A DNA stretch of 38,092 nt, from positions 1 to 38,092 of IMG/VR virus record IMGVR_UViG_3300030007_000012; one strand, 5' to 3'. The notes under the pieces were generated by a model. The model saw only the letters and a list, made by a program, of their open reading frames with translations. It searched no databases and was not told the origin of the DNA. This stretch comes from a virus. Each line of letters opens with the position of its first letter. Positions within the stretch are counted from its first letter, which is position 1. Shown one piece after another: positions 1-7,124 of this stretch. Position numbers and translations under genes: made by a program.

Positions 1-1
1 C

Positions 2-691
2 GGCGAGCAGGGGCGCGACCTCTCGACCTGCGTCATCATCGACCTCGTGAGCGGGAACCAAGTAGCGGAGTTCGCGGGAACGATCGCGCCAATCGACTTC
101 GCCGATGACCTCGTGCATTTATGCGAGTGGTACAACAAGTGCATGATCTTGCCGGAGATCAATGGACTCGGGAGCGTCGTGCTCAAACGTATGAGCGAGT
201 GGGGGTTTACGAATTTCGCATACGAGGAGCAATGGGATGAGATCGGAGTAAAGAAAAATAAGCCAGGATTTCAGACAAAGCCGAGCAATCGCCCGATGAT
301 CTTCAGCACCCTGCAATGGTTCGTGCAAGAGCGGTACTTCAAGCCTGCAAGCAGAGACCTCGTACGCGAAATGTCCACGTTCAAGAGGGACGGCATGGAG
401 TATCGCACGGCAAAGAAGCACCAGCACGACGACCGCGTGGTGGCGGCGGGGCTTGCGTGCATCGCGATCCGTCAGGCTCCCAAATACTTGATGATGATCG
501 AGAAGGCGCGGCGTGATCGCATCCCGACCGCCGTCGATCTCGGCCTCTCGCATTCGCCAAGCCTTGAGGCGAAGGAACAGAACCTTCGCAATAAGGCCGA
601 TGATGAGGTTATAGAAAAAGCCTTCGGGCGAAGCGATGCCATCGACTATCCGTGGAATGCAATTCGCGGATTCATGGATTTCGCAGACTAA
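2..691 (+). CDS. terL: Terminase large subunit, C-terminal nuclease part (partial)
   Basis: This is the nuclease half of the packaging motor. It cuts concatemeric DNA and works with the ATPase half at 36693-38092. The frame is open from base 2 and ends with TAA at 689-691. The acidic motif ILPEINGLGSVV and the late motif HDDRVVAAGLACIA match the second and last metal-binding motifs of RNase H-fold terminase nucleases. The reading begins at GEQGRDLSTCVIIDL, the segment that normally follows the first catalytic Asp (G-x-D-x-A/S-E-G). That Asp is not in the window. Joining the window end to base 1 keeps the frame, with a GAC codon across the join. The internal ATG is not a start. The portal module lies downstream, as usual. 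Confidence 0.85.
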   Translation, partial: GEQGRDLSTCVIIDLVSGNQVAEFAGTIAPIDFADDLVHLCEWYNKCMILPEINGLGSVVLKRMSEWGFTNFAYEEQWDEIGVKKNKPGFQTKPSNRPMIFSTLQWFVQERYFKPASRDLVREMSTFKRDGMEYRTAKKHQHDDRVVAAGLACIAIRQAPKYLMMIEKARRDRIPTAVDLGLSHSPSLEAKEQNLRNKADDEVIEKAFGRSDAIDYPWNAIRGFMDFAD

Positions 692-707
692 GGATAGGAG
701 TAGCGAA

Positions 708-851
708 GTGGCATTTGAGGATGAAGGCGGCGAAAAAGGTTTCCCCGGTAGCGACGAAGGCGACCGCGAGGAAGGCGGCAAGCGCAAGAAGCGCGGACGC
801 AAGAAGCACGGTCGCAAGAGCGAGCGCAAGGAACACGGTCGGCGCGGATAG
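708..851 (+). CDS. Small charged low-complexity protein (uncertain)
   Basis: This is a 47-codon frame starting with GTG, with AGGAG at 696-700 seven bases upstream. It lies in the gap between the terminase stop and the zinc-ribbon gene. The first half is acidic and Gly-rich (FEDEGGEKGFPGSDEGD). The second half is almost all Lys, Arg, Gly and His (KKRGRKKHGRK), so it could bind nucleic acid. The same DNA read one frame over, from ATG 721, gives an Ala/Lys/Arg-rich stretch that would fuse in frame to the gene at 856. I prefer the GTG frame because of its ribosome site. No family is recognised. The Arg/Gly/His composition recalls the 16-residue peptide at 5077. Confidence 0.4.
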   Translation: MAFEDEGGEKGFPGSDEGDREEGGKRKKRGRKKHGRKSERKEHGRRG

Positions 852-855
852 AGCA

Positions 856-1326
856 ATGCCCCTCTACGAGTACAAGTGCCCGTGCGGGATAAGGGTCGAG
901 GATTACTACCCGATGGGTGAAGCGCCGCCGTGGACGTACATCACTCACGCCTCGACTACTCCTGAGTGGAACTTGTCTTGCTGCGCTATGCGCGTCTTCG
1001 GAGACTTCAACTTCGTCGAGGATCGCACGCGCATGTTCCGCAACCCGCGCACGGGGACGCGGTTCTCCGATACGCTCGGGTGCGAGATGCCCGAGGATCG
1101 GGCATCTCGTGACGCGCTCTACGCAAGCAAAGGGATCGAGCCCGTATCGCCGCGCGACATGCCCTCGCAATGGAAAGTCGCGAAGGAATACGCGGACCAC
1201 CTCAAGAGCGGCGGAGAGAAGCTCGACCGCAAGGAAGAAGCGAAGCTCATCGAGCCGCCCGACCTTAGCGGCGTGAAGAGCATCGCGCAGCAGTTGCGTG
1301 AGTCGAACTACCGGGCTCCGGCATGA
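856..1326 (+). CDS. Zinc-ribbon-like protein between terminase and portal
   Basis: The 156-residue protein begins MPLYEYKCPCG, the typical opening of FmdB-type small zinc ribbons, with further Cys at SCC near residue 46. The rest is charged and soluble and ends in a helical tail (DLSGVKSIAQQLRES). An upstream in-frame ATG at 721 would add a 45-residue basic Ala-rich extension. I chose ATG 856 because the family start is recognisable there. Its stop overlaps the portal ATG by four bases, so the two are probably translationally coupled. Proteins of this type between terL and portal are common in phages, but their role is not established. A structural or assembly function is inferred only from position. 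Confidence 0.6.
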   Translation: MPLYEYKCPCGIRVEDYYPMGEAPPWTYITHASTTPEWNLSCCAMRVFGDFNFVEDRTRMFRNPRTGTRFSDTLGCEMPEDRASRDALYASKGIEPVSPRDMPSQWKVAKEYADHLKSGGEKLDRKEEAKLIEPPDLSGVKSIAQQLRESNYRAPA

Positions 1327-3302
1327 GCGGTGTAACACCGTCAAAGCAAGACGAGGCCCTCGCGGGAGCGTCCGGCAAGAAAGGCGACACGCCTTCGGGG
1401 GATGACGAGGAGGGGTCCTGGGAACGGCGACTCGTTTTGCGATGCGCGGAATATGTTGCTCGGGCCGACGCCAACGAGGACGCACGTAGAAAGTCCGATC
1501 GCATCGGTGCGAATCTCATGTATGGACGGCATTGGAACGTCCCCATGCCATCGACCCGCGCGGCCTTGACAGTCAATTTCACCAAAGCGTTGATACTCCA
1601 CAAACTCGCAATTATGACCAAACAAGATCCTATACCTGTAATTGAGCCGACCGAGTTCGGAGACGCAAAGGCGAGTAAACTCCTCCGCCAAGTAATGATG
1701 AAATGGTGGCGAGAAAAGAATCTGAAGACGAAGCTCCGTAAAGCGGAGCTTCTGGCAAATTCAACGCGCACCTGTTCGTGGAAAATTAGTTGGGACCCGA
1801 CCGATAACGGCGGCGTCGGCGATGTGACGTGCGATGTGATTCCCGGCTGGCGCTTAATTCTCGATGATCGCGCGGACACGACGCATCGCATGCAGTTCAT
1901 CGGGCATCGCGAGACGCTGCAACGCAGCGAGGCGGCGTTGCTCTACGAAGACGCTGCGGAGAAGATTTACGCCGGAGCCGAAGACGGCAAGCGGGGACAA
2001 ACGCATTCCGGCGGAAGCATGCCGACCTCGCCGCTTGGCGATCCGTGGCGACGCATGGCGGCGAGCAACCAAAACCTCGGCACTATCGTCAACGGCAAGC
2101 CGGTGATTAGCGCGTACTCGATGACGGGGCCAAGTGCGAAGCCGCAATTCTCAAACGAAGACTCCGTGCAGATCATCGAGCTGTTCCATCGCGACCGCAC
2201 CCTTATACGCAAAGACGTGCAGGTCTACGACGTCTCAGGCAACCCGCGCAAGCAGATCGCGCGCGACGACGAAGGCATTCCGCAATTCGACCCGGCGGAA
2301 GAAGAGCAGCATCCGCAACCGGACGGCACGACCGTTACGTTGCCGGGATTCAAGCTCCGTATGGAACCCGTGATGGAGAAACGCCTTGTTCCGAAATACC
2401 CGCATTGGCGGAGAACGACGTTCCTTTTACCCGACCTCGCGTTGGTTGACGACCGTGCTTGGGATGGTCCAGTGCCCCACGCGCTATTTTCAGATGGTGA
2501 AGCACTTGAAGGGCCGTGGGTTAAGGGATGCGCGCTCGATTGTGAAGACATACAGATGTCGCTCAATGTGAGCCTCTCGATCATGATGGACAACCTTCGC
2601 ATGTCCTCGTTGCGGCCCGTGCTCGCCGGACAAGGAAGCAACATCGAGCAGAACACTCTCTTAGTGAAACCGGGGCAGGTGGTTCGTGTCGGCAAGATTA
2701 GCGAAGTACAACCGTTTGAGTTTCCGCAGCTTTCCGATACGTGGTTCCAATGGTGCAATTTTATGGTTAGCAACATGGAACGGATTGTCGGTGCGACCGG
2801 GATTATGCAGGGTGAAGCTGCGGGCCGCGTGGATTCGGCAGCGGGGTACGATCTGTTGGCCGAGATCGGCGGATCTCGACTCGTGGCGGAAACAAAGCGG
2901 ATGGAGCAGAGCATCATCGACGCAATGCGAATCGCCGCCTGGTTCATGCAACGCCGCTATACCGAGCAACACGCCGTCGCCGTAACGGACTCTGAAGGAA
3001 ACATTAGTGAAGAAAAACTCGGTGGCGCATTTTTGCTCGGGACGTTCAATTTCGATATCGTCACCGGATCCACTATGGCGTGGTCCGAATCGAGCGTACG
3101 TGCTCGACTACTGCAAGAATTGCAGAACGGTATTATTGACAAAGTGGCGTATTGGCAGCGCACGAATACGCCGGATTGGCAGCAAATCCAAGAACGGATT
3201 CTTCATCAACCGCCTGCTCTATCCGGCGCAGCAGCTTCGCCACCGCCTCGTACGCGCACCGCTCCGAAGAATGCAAGCAAAGTCCCCAAGGTAGCGGCGT
3301 AG
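1323..3302 (+). CDS. Portal protein
   Basis: At 659 residues this is the expected size and place for the dodecameric portal, the DNA gateway at one capsid vertex, directly after the terminase end. The N-terminal region has the usual helical segment with GANLMYGRHWNVPMPSTRAAL, then LTVNFTKALILHKLAIMTKQDP, like the wall region of podovirus and siphovirus portals. The middle has a beta-rich insertion (PHWRRTTFLLPDLALVDD). The later part (DIQMSLNVSLSIMMDNLRMS, then MERIVGATGIMQGEAAGRVDS) matches the helical crown and stem segments of portal families. The C-terminus is a short basic Pro/Ala tail. It overlaps the gene before by four bases and the next start by one. Confidence 0.85.
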   Translation: MSGVTPSKQDEALAGASGKKGDTPSGDDEEGSWERRLVLRCAEYVARADANEDARRKSDRIGANLMYGRHWNVPMPSTRAALTVNFTKALILHKLAIMTKQDPIPVIEPTEFGDAKASKLLRQVMMKWWREKNLKTKLRKAELLANSTRTCSWKISWDPTDNGGVGDVTCDVIPGWRLILDDRADTTHRMQFIGHRETLQRSEAALLYEDAAEKIYAGAEDGKRGQTHSGGSMPTSPLGDPWRRMAASNQNLGTIVNGKPVISAYSMTGPSAKPQFSNEDSVQIIELFHRDRTLIRKDVQVYDVSGNPRKQIARDDEGIPQFDPAEEEQHPQPDGTTVTLPGFKLRMEPVMEKRLVPKYPHWRRTTFLLPDLALVDDRAWDGPVPHALFSDGEALEGPWVKGCALDCEDIQMSLNVSLSIMMDNLRMSSLRPVLAGQGSNIEQNTLLVKPGQVVRVGKISEVQPFEFPQLSDTWFQWCNFMVSNMERIVGATGIMQGEAAGRVDSAAGYDLLAEIGGSRLVAETKRMEQSIIDAMRIAAWFMQRRYTEQHAVAVTDSEGNISEEKLGGAFLLGTFNFDIVTGSTMAWSESSVRARLLQELQNGIIDKVAYWQRTNTPDWQQIQERILHQPPALSGAAASPPPRTRTAPKNASKVPKVAA

Positions 3303-3688
3303 TGGCTTCGAGTATAAAGTATTACTATCGAAATATGGAACGCGGCGTTTGCGTTAACGGGCCGAAGCACGGGCCCGCAACGCATGGCGTTCTTTGCGTG
3401 AACTGTTATGAGAAATCTCGCGCAACAAATGCTCGGGTAAGGCTCCGAAACGCCGAACAAGGACTCTGTAGCTATAGCGCGGCTCACGGTCCTCCGACGA
3501 TTGGAAAAGCCTGCGATGCGTGCAAGGCGTATTATCGCGAGCACGTAGCGTATCAGCGGAAGTGGAACCGCGAGCACGGCCTTTGCATGAACGCGACTTC
3601 GCACGGTGAGACGGGAGGCTTCCTCTTCTGTCTGTCGTGTCGAGAAAAGCAGCGAGCACAATATCACGCTAAAAAGGTAGCGGCGTAG
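3302..3688 (+). CDS. Triple C-x5-H-x8-C-x2-C zinc-module protein
   Basis: This 128-residue protein has three copies of one Cys/His module with identical spacing: C17-H23-C32-C35, C56-H62-C71-C74 and C95-H101-C110-C113. The period is exactly 39 residues. Between the modules are basic, aromatic helical linkers (KAYYREHVAYQRKWNRE). Each module carries the motif G-[LV]-C...H-G...C-x-x-C, so each probably binds one zinc ion. The gene starts at GTG 3302, sharing its G with the portal TAG stop; ATG 3335 is an alternative. I do not recognise a named family. HNH nucleases can carry similar Cys pairs, but no H-N-H core is present. Nucleic-acid binding is inferred. Paralogous modules occur at 27443, 29078 and 29581. 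Confidence 0.75.
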   Translation: MASSIKYYYRNMERGVCVNGPKHGPATHGVLCVNCYEKSRATNARVRLRNAEQGLCSYSAAHGPPTIGKACDACKAYYREHVAYQRKWNREHGLCMNATSHGETGGFLFCLSCREKQRAQYHAKKVAA

Positions 3689-3689
3689 C

Positions 3690-3902
3690 TTGAACGCCTC
3701 GCTCGTCAATGCGGAGGGCCTTCTCACGCTCTCCGCTCAGGAACGCATCATTGCGGCGGTGATTCACCTCGCGGGGCAGAATCCGCGCGCAGCCGCCCGA
3801 CTCATCGCGGTGATCTCGCATCCTCCGCAGGTCGGCAGCGTGAAGCTCTCGTGGCGCGAAGGGAAGCTCAACGGGTGTGAGGTCGTGGAGCAGACGTATT
3901 GA
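3690..3902 (+). CDS. Small protein, unknown
   Basis: This is a 70-residue frame starting with TTG one base after the previous stop. It has an amphipathic helical first half (SAQERIIAAVIHLAGQNPRAAARLIAVIS) and a short beta-like end (VGSVKLSWREGKLNGCEVVEQ). The position in a tightly packed run and the codon use support a real gene. No domain is recognised. It overlaps the next TTG start by four bases, so the pair is probably co-translated. Its place after the portal does not by itself show a virion role, because the neighbours look like accessory rather than structural genes. Confidence 0.55.
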   Translation: MNASLVNAEGLLTLSAQERIIAAVIHLAGQNPRAAARLIAVISHPPQVGSVKLSWREGKLNGCEVVEQTY

Positions 3903-4117
3903 GGGACCTCACGCATATCGAGGATGCGGTTCTCGCCTGCGTCTTCGCCGGACAAGAGGAGATTTATCGCGCCTTGGAGCGCCTTGAGCGCGAAGGGTTC
4001 ATCACGCGGGACACCGAGGGGCGTAAGAGCTACACGCTCGCCCGCGCTTTTGATTGGCTGCTTCGCGCGAAGGACGGGAAGCTCAGCGTGATTGGCCCGA
4101 TGGAACGCCCCGGCTAA
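3899..4117 (+). CDS. Small winged-helix-like protein
   Basis: The 72-residue protein begins at a TTG that overlaps the previous stop (TTGA). Residues about 18-48 (EEIYRALERLEREGFITRDTEGRKSYTL) have the pattern of a recognition helix followed by a wing: helix, Leu-rich turn, G-F-I, then a beta hairpin. This suggests a minimal winged helix-turn-helix, as in small phage DNA-binding proteins. The first helix is short, so the fold is not certain. The gene ends just inside the first 94-bp repeat and is followed at once by a strong terminator, so it is the last gene of this transcription unit. Confidence 0.55.
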   Translation: MRDLTHIEDAVLACVFAGQEEIYRALERLEREGFITRDTEGRKSYTLARAFDWLLRAKDGKLSVIGPMERPG

Positions 4118-4207
4118 CCTCTGCCGCGAAAGCGCCGATACCTCCATTGAGATGTCACGGCGATCCCGGACACGCGCAAGCGTGTTCCGGGATCTTTGTT
4201 TTCAAGG
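4114..4207 (+). repeat. 94-bp direct repeat, copy 1 (contains terminator)
   Basis: The element runs from CTAACCTCTGCCGCG to TTTTCAAGG. Copy 2 at 4472-4564 is close to 90% identical by eye. Differences cluster at the first hairpin, a short stretch near CTCCATT/CCCTAGT, and the right arm of the terminator. Inside are a small GCG-AAAG-CGC hairpin and then a long terminator hairpin. The two copies bracket one minus-strand gene, as expected if a gene entered by duplicating or recombining at a terminator. Confidence 0.85.
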
Positions 4208-4433
4208 CGCGAAGCGCGGCTTGCATCACGCGATGATTATGCGCGCACCTCTCGCATTGCGTCTTCGCCGGGATCGCCGGGGCCTCGGCGCAGGTCACGC
4301 AGATTCCCTGGCGCTTGAGACGCTTGTAACGAGACTCTAAGTACGAAGCATCGACAGACTTGCCCGTGCGATCTGCTCGCGCCTGGGCTTTCTTTATCAC
4401 GACCTCGCGCTTCGTCTTGAGCTTCCTCGGCAT
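4155..4433 (-). CDS. Minus-strand CxxC/CxxC mini zinc protein (moron-like)
   Basis: This 92-residue, very basic protein is encoded against the structural operon. Its core is KRQGICVTCAEAPAIPAKTQ followed by CERC: a C-x2-C-x11-C-x2-C ribbon with basic helices on both sides. The frame and flanks (G-x-C before, C-x-x-C-x3-H/R after) match the C-x5-H modules elsewhere, with the His replaced by a Cys pair. Its last residues (EHACACPGSP) are encoded by the terminator hairpin of repeat copy 1. The gene lies between two direct repeats, so it looks like an inserted accessory gene with its own expression. No strong ribosome site precedes the ATG. The function is unknown; DNA or RNA binding is inferred. 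Confidence 0.65.
   Translation of the reverse strand: MPRKLKTKREVVIKKAQARADRTGKSVDASYLESRYKRLKRQGICVTCAEAPAIPAKTQCERCAHNHRVMQAALRALKTKIPEHACACPGSP
4162..4202 (+). terminator. Rho-independent terminator in repeat copy 1
   Basis: The stem GATCCCGG-ACACGC pairs with GCGTGT-TCCGGGATC around a GCAA loop, with one bulged base, and is followed by TTTGTTTT. It should end plus-strand transcripts from the portal region. On the minus strand the same bases encode the C-terminal residues of the gene at 4155-4433. Confidence 0.85.
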
Positions 4434-4471
4434 CGTGCCAAGAACGTACTGCGCTTTATCTTTGTACCCCT

Positions 4472-4564
4472 CTAACCTCTCCGGCGAAAGCGCCGATACC
4501 CCTAGTGAGATGTCACGGCGATCCCGGACACGCGCAAGCGTGGTCGGGATTTTTGTTTTTAAGG
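4472..4564 (+). repeat. 94-bp direct repeat, copy 2 (contains terminator and SD)
   Basis: This is the second copy of the 4114-4207 element. It has a perfect GGCG-AAAG-CGCC hairpin at its left and a terminator at its right. Its last bases (AAGG, running into ATGAG) serve as the ribosome site of the gene at 4575. That suggests the unit normally sits between a terminator and a downstream start. Confidence 0.85.
4521..4560 (+). terminator. Rho-independent terminator in repeat copy 2
   Basis: ATCCCGGACACGC pairs with GCGTGGTCGGGAT around GCAA, with a two-base internal mismatch, and is followed by TTTTTGTTTTT. The stem is weaker than copy 1 but the T-tract is longer. It lies 15 bases upstream of the next start codon, so downstream structural genes need read-through or a promoter that I cannot identify. 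Confidence 0.8.
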
Positions 4565-4574
4565 ATGAGTGTTC

Positions 4575-5063
4575 ATGGCCGGATTCCCCGTCGCCGCACC
4601 CGGAGGCCCACCAGCTCCCGGCGCGCTCGGCAAGGGCGATGCGTCCGCGTTACTCGCGCGGCTGAAGCAATCAGCTCCGGCGGCGAATCCGAAGACGCCC
4701 GACTCCCGGATTGATCCGGGCATCGAGCGGTTGCAGACGGCAAACCAAGTGCGCGTGAGCTTGGAAAAGCTCTTGAACACGATCAATGATGATGAAGTGA
4801 TTCTGAAAGCGTTGGTCACCGGAATGCACTCTGTCACGACAAAGATCCTTGCGGAAGTGGATCCGCAGGAGATTCTCGCCGGTGCCGCTTCTCAGCTCGG
4901 GAAAGCGCAGGCTTCTGCTTCACCAGCTCCACCACCAAGCCCCACGGCAGGGATGCCAGGCAAACCAGGAGCGGGTGTCGGCGCAATGCCACCTCCGCCA
5001 GGTCCAGGGATGGCCCCTGGAATGCCGAGCGGACCTGTGTCGCCCGGAGCACCTCCGGGTTAA
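4575..5063 (+). CDS. Pro/Gly-rich protein before the scaffold
   Basis: The protein has 162 residues. A central helical domain (residues about 45-105, SRIDPGIERLQTANQVRVSL through KILAEVDPQEILAGAASQ) lies between Pro/Gly/Ala-rich arms (AAPGGPPAPGALG; GMPGKPGAGVGAMPPPPGPG). It starts at ATG 4575 with AAGGATGAG upstream; GTG 4569 is the in-frame alternative. Its place between portal and scaffold and its disordered ends suggest a head-assembly factor or minor head component. I know of no defining family motif. It begins the second structural transcription unit after the doubled terminator. Confidence 0.6.
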   Translation: MAGFPVAAPGGPPAPGALGKGDASALLARLKQSAPAANPKTPDSRIDPGIERLQTANQVRVSLEKLLNTINDDEVILKALVTGMHSVTTKILAEVDPQEILAGAASQLGKAQASASPAPPPSPTAGMPGKPGAGVGAMPPPPGPGMAPGMPSGPVSPGAPPG

Positions 5064-5076
5064 CAAGGAGGTTGTC

Positions 5077-5127
5077 ATGCGTAGACATCACGGTGGCCGC
5101 AAAGGCCGTCACGGACGTCGGAAGTAA
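5077..5127 (+). CDS. 16-residue Arg/His/Gly peptide
   Basis: A complete tiny frame, ATG 5077 to TAA 5127, has an ideal ribosome site (AAGGAGG at 5065-5071, five bases from the ATG) and encodes MRRHHGGRKGRHGRRK. Eight of its 16 residues are Arg or Lys and three are His. It fits exactly between the Pro-rich gene and the scaffold (three-base gap), so the site is not explained by the scaffold ATG at 5131. A protamine-like or RNA-binding peptide, or a short leader for the scaffold, are both possible. Confidence 0.55.
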   Translation: MRRHHGGRKGRHGRRK

Positions 5128-5130
5128 CCG

Positions 5131-5841
5131 ATGAGTAACGGCGGCGTGGGCGAGCCCTCTCCAGGCGGCGGATTCACGCCGCCCTCTTCCCCCGCGATTG
5201 ACGCGGGAGAGTACGCGCGAATGCAGCAGCAGCTGCACGAGCTACAGCAGTACCAGCAAGAGACGCAATCCGTCTTCGACCAGCTTGCTCCGCACTCTGC
5301 GCGTATCAAGCGCATGGTCGAGGATGAGTCGGCGGCGAGGTTGTTTGACGATTCCCTTGCGAGCTACGAGGCGCTACAGTCGCGCAACAAGCCGAAGCTC
5401 AGTGACGAGTGGAATCCCGAGATCAACCCCTACCTCAAAAAGATAGACGAGCTTTACGATGAGGTGAAAACCTTCCGCAAGCAGAGCGACGAGTACGGGC
5501 AGCAGCAGCAGCAGCAGGTAAATCAACGCCTGCTCTCCGAGAACACGAAGCTTTCTGAGCAGCTCATCGAGAAGTTTCCGCACCTCGCAGAAGCGGACTA
5601 CGCGGGAATTAAGATGATCGCAAGCTACGGCATCCAAAACAAGATGTCGTTTGCGGATGCGGCCTCGGCGCTAGAGCCCGCGTACAAGCGCGAGCGAGCG
5701 GTTGAGCCGACGCTTCGCACGACCGCAGGCGCTCCCGGCGTTCCCGGTGCGAGCGAAGGAAAACTCGACAACATTGATCTCGTTGCACGCGCGACGGATC
5801 TCATAAAACACGAGCAGCGTAAAGCAGGGATGCAACGATAG
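5131..5841 (+). CDS. Capsid scaffolding protein
   Basis: This 236-residue acidic, helical protein ends three bases before the capsid gene, the standard position of a scaffold. The N-terminus is disordered (SPGGGFTPPSSP). Residues about 28-55 form a Gln-rich coiled coil (ARMQQQLHELQQYQQET). A second coil with a QQQQQQ run (DEYGQQQQQQVNQRLLSE) leads to a conserved-looking segment (EKFPHLAEADYAGIKMIASY). The C-terminal tail is basic and helical (ATDLIKHEQRKAGMQR), as in scaffold segments that contact the capsid protein. Scaffolds drive procapsid assembly and are absent from mature virions. No protease was seen nearby. Confidence 0.75.
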   Translation: MSNGGVGEPSPGGGFTPPSSPAIDAGEYARMQQQLHELQQYQQETQSVFDQLAPHSARIKRMVEDESAARLFDDSLASYEALQSRNKPKLSDEWNPEINPYLKKIDELYDEVKTFRKQSDEYGQQQQQQVNQRLLSENTKLSEQLIEKFPHLAEADYAGIKMIASYGIQNKMSFADAASALEPAYKRERAVEPTLRTTAGAPGVPGASEGKLDNIDLVARATDLIKHEQRKAGMQR

Positions 5842-5844
5842 ATC

Positions 5845-6876
5845 ATGGCTGATATTTCATCGCAGTACATCTACCTCAACGCCTTTCAATCTCTCACCCG
5901 CGAGGGATTCGTTACGCGCAAGATCATCGACACCGTTTTCAAGGCGAAGAAATTCTACCAATACCTTCGCAGTCGAAGCATGGTCGATGATGTCAAAGGA
6001 ACCGCCGCCTTAACGTGGCCGATCAACATCGGAACAAGCCCGAACACGACCACGTTTGACGGCGACGACAACCTTCCGATCGCGACGATGAACGGGAATA
6101 TCGTGCGGCCTGCCCTCGGCTGGCGGCGATATACCGACGCGCTCGCAATTCCGCTTACCGATGTTTTCGATAACAACGACAGCCCGGAAGCAATCGCGAA
6201 CTTGCTTGACGTGCAGCTCGACATAACCAAGATGTCGCTGGTTGATCGTGTCTCAACCGATACGATCACGAACACGAACGCGATCAATCCGAAAGGCCTC
6301 GACGGGCTTGCGGAAGCGATTGACGATGGTACCGTCGCGCCGACGTATGCAGGTTTCTCTCGCGCACAATTAGGCGCGAAGTGGAAGAGTCAGGTCAACT
6401 ACAGCGTTGCGAACGGCACGAGCGCAAACCTCATTGCGAACCTGCACACGCTCGACTTGCAGGCTTCCGTTGACGGCTCGCGTCCCGATGCCTACTTCAC
6501 AAATATAGCGGCCTTTGGGGGCCTGATACAATCTCTCTTTCCGCAAGACAGATATGTGCAGCCCGACCTTGCTCGCACGGTTGGAGGCTCAGATCTTTTG
6601 TTCAACGGGAGCCCCTTGTTCCTCGACAACGCTATACCTACGGGTATAGCGACGCCTGGGACGCCTCCTGGAACGGGAAACAACAGCGGCGGATACTTCT
6701 ACGGAATCAATTCGACGTACATGAAGCTCGTGGTAAATCCCAACGTGAACTTCATCACGATGGATTGGCAGATCGGTCAAAATAACCTTGTGATTTTCAC
6801 ACGTATTTTGTGGTTTGCGAATCTCGTTTGTCTCAAGCCATCCGCTCATTTCGTAGCCTGGCTCCAGAATTACTAA
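5845..6876 (+). CDS. Major capsid protein, HK97 fold
   Basis: At 343 residues, directly behind the scaffold, this fits the major capsid protein. The N-terminus (MADISSQYIYLNAFQSLTRE) and the segments FYQYLRSRSMVDDVKGTAAL and PALGWRRYTDALAIPLTDVF match the N-arm, spine-helix and E-loop regions of scaffold-dependent HK97-type capsid proteins. The later DAYFTNIAAFGGLIQSLFPQ and NSTYMKLVVNPNVNFITMDW fit the P- and A-domain strands. No N-terminal delta domain is fused, which agrees with a separate scaffold. The next gene is preceded by AAGGAG overlapping this stop, typical of strongly expressed head genes. Confidence 0.85.
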   Translation: MADISSQYIYLNAFQSLTREGFVTRKIIDTVFKAKKFYQYLRSRSMVDDVKGTAALTWPINIGTSPNTTTFDGDDNLPIATMNGNIVRPALGWRRYTDALAIPLTDVFDNNDSPEAIANLLDVQLDITKMSLVDRVSTDTITNTNAINPKGLDGLAEAIDDGTVAPTYAGFSRAQLGAKWKSQVNYSVANGTSANLIANLHTLDLQASVDGSRPDAYFTNIAAFGGLIQSLFPQDRYVQPDLARTVGGSDLLFNGSPLFLDNAIPTGIATPGTPPGTGNNSGGYFYGINSTYMKLVVNPNVNFITMDWQIGQNNLVIFTRILWFANLVCLKPSAHFVAWLQNY

Positions 6877-6887
6877 GGAGAAGCATC

Positions 6888-7124
6888 ATGGCAAAGAGTG
6901 AAACGACCAACGCGCACGGCCCCGACAAAGATTACTACGAGACTGCCTCCGGCGTCGTATTCTCGCCTGCGTTCATGGCGAACGGAATAACCGGCGCACC
7001 TCCGTTCCCCGGCATGCGCGGCGGGAACGGAGAACCGGGCTCCGGCACACTTGACGGCAAGAGCCCGCGCACGAGCGGCAACGGCATTCCGAATCACTTC
7101 TTCGGGAAGGGTGAACGCGGCTAA
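6888..7124 (+). CDS. Small Gly/Pro-rich protein after the capsid gene
   Basis: This 78-residue protein starts at ATG 6888 with AAGGAG at 6875-6880. It is rich in Gly, Asn and Pro (PGMRGGNGEPGSGTLDGKSP) with a short Tyr-rich N-terminal segment (DKDYYETASGVVF). No domain is recognised. Its position and ribosome site point to a minor head protein, perhaps a cement or decoration factor. Its stop overlaps the next ATG. Confidence 0.6.
   Translation: MAKSETTNAHGPDKDYYETASGVVFSPAFMANGITGAPPFPGMRGGNGEPGSGTLDGKSPRTSGNGIPNHFFGKGERG

Noticed and set aside
3302-3688. HNH endonuclease
   Set aside because: The Cys pairs and His-Gly resemble HNH neighbourhoods, but no H-N-H core or second catalytic His was found in any copy.
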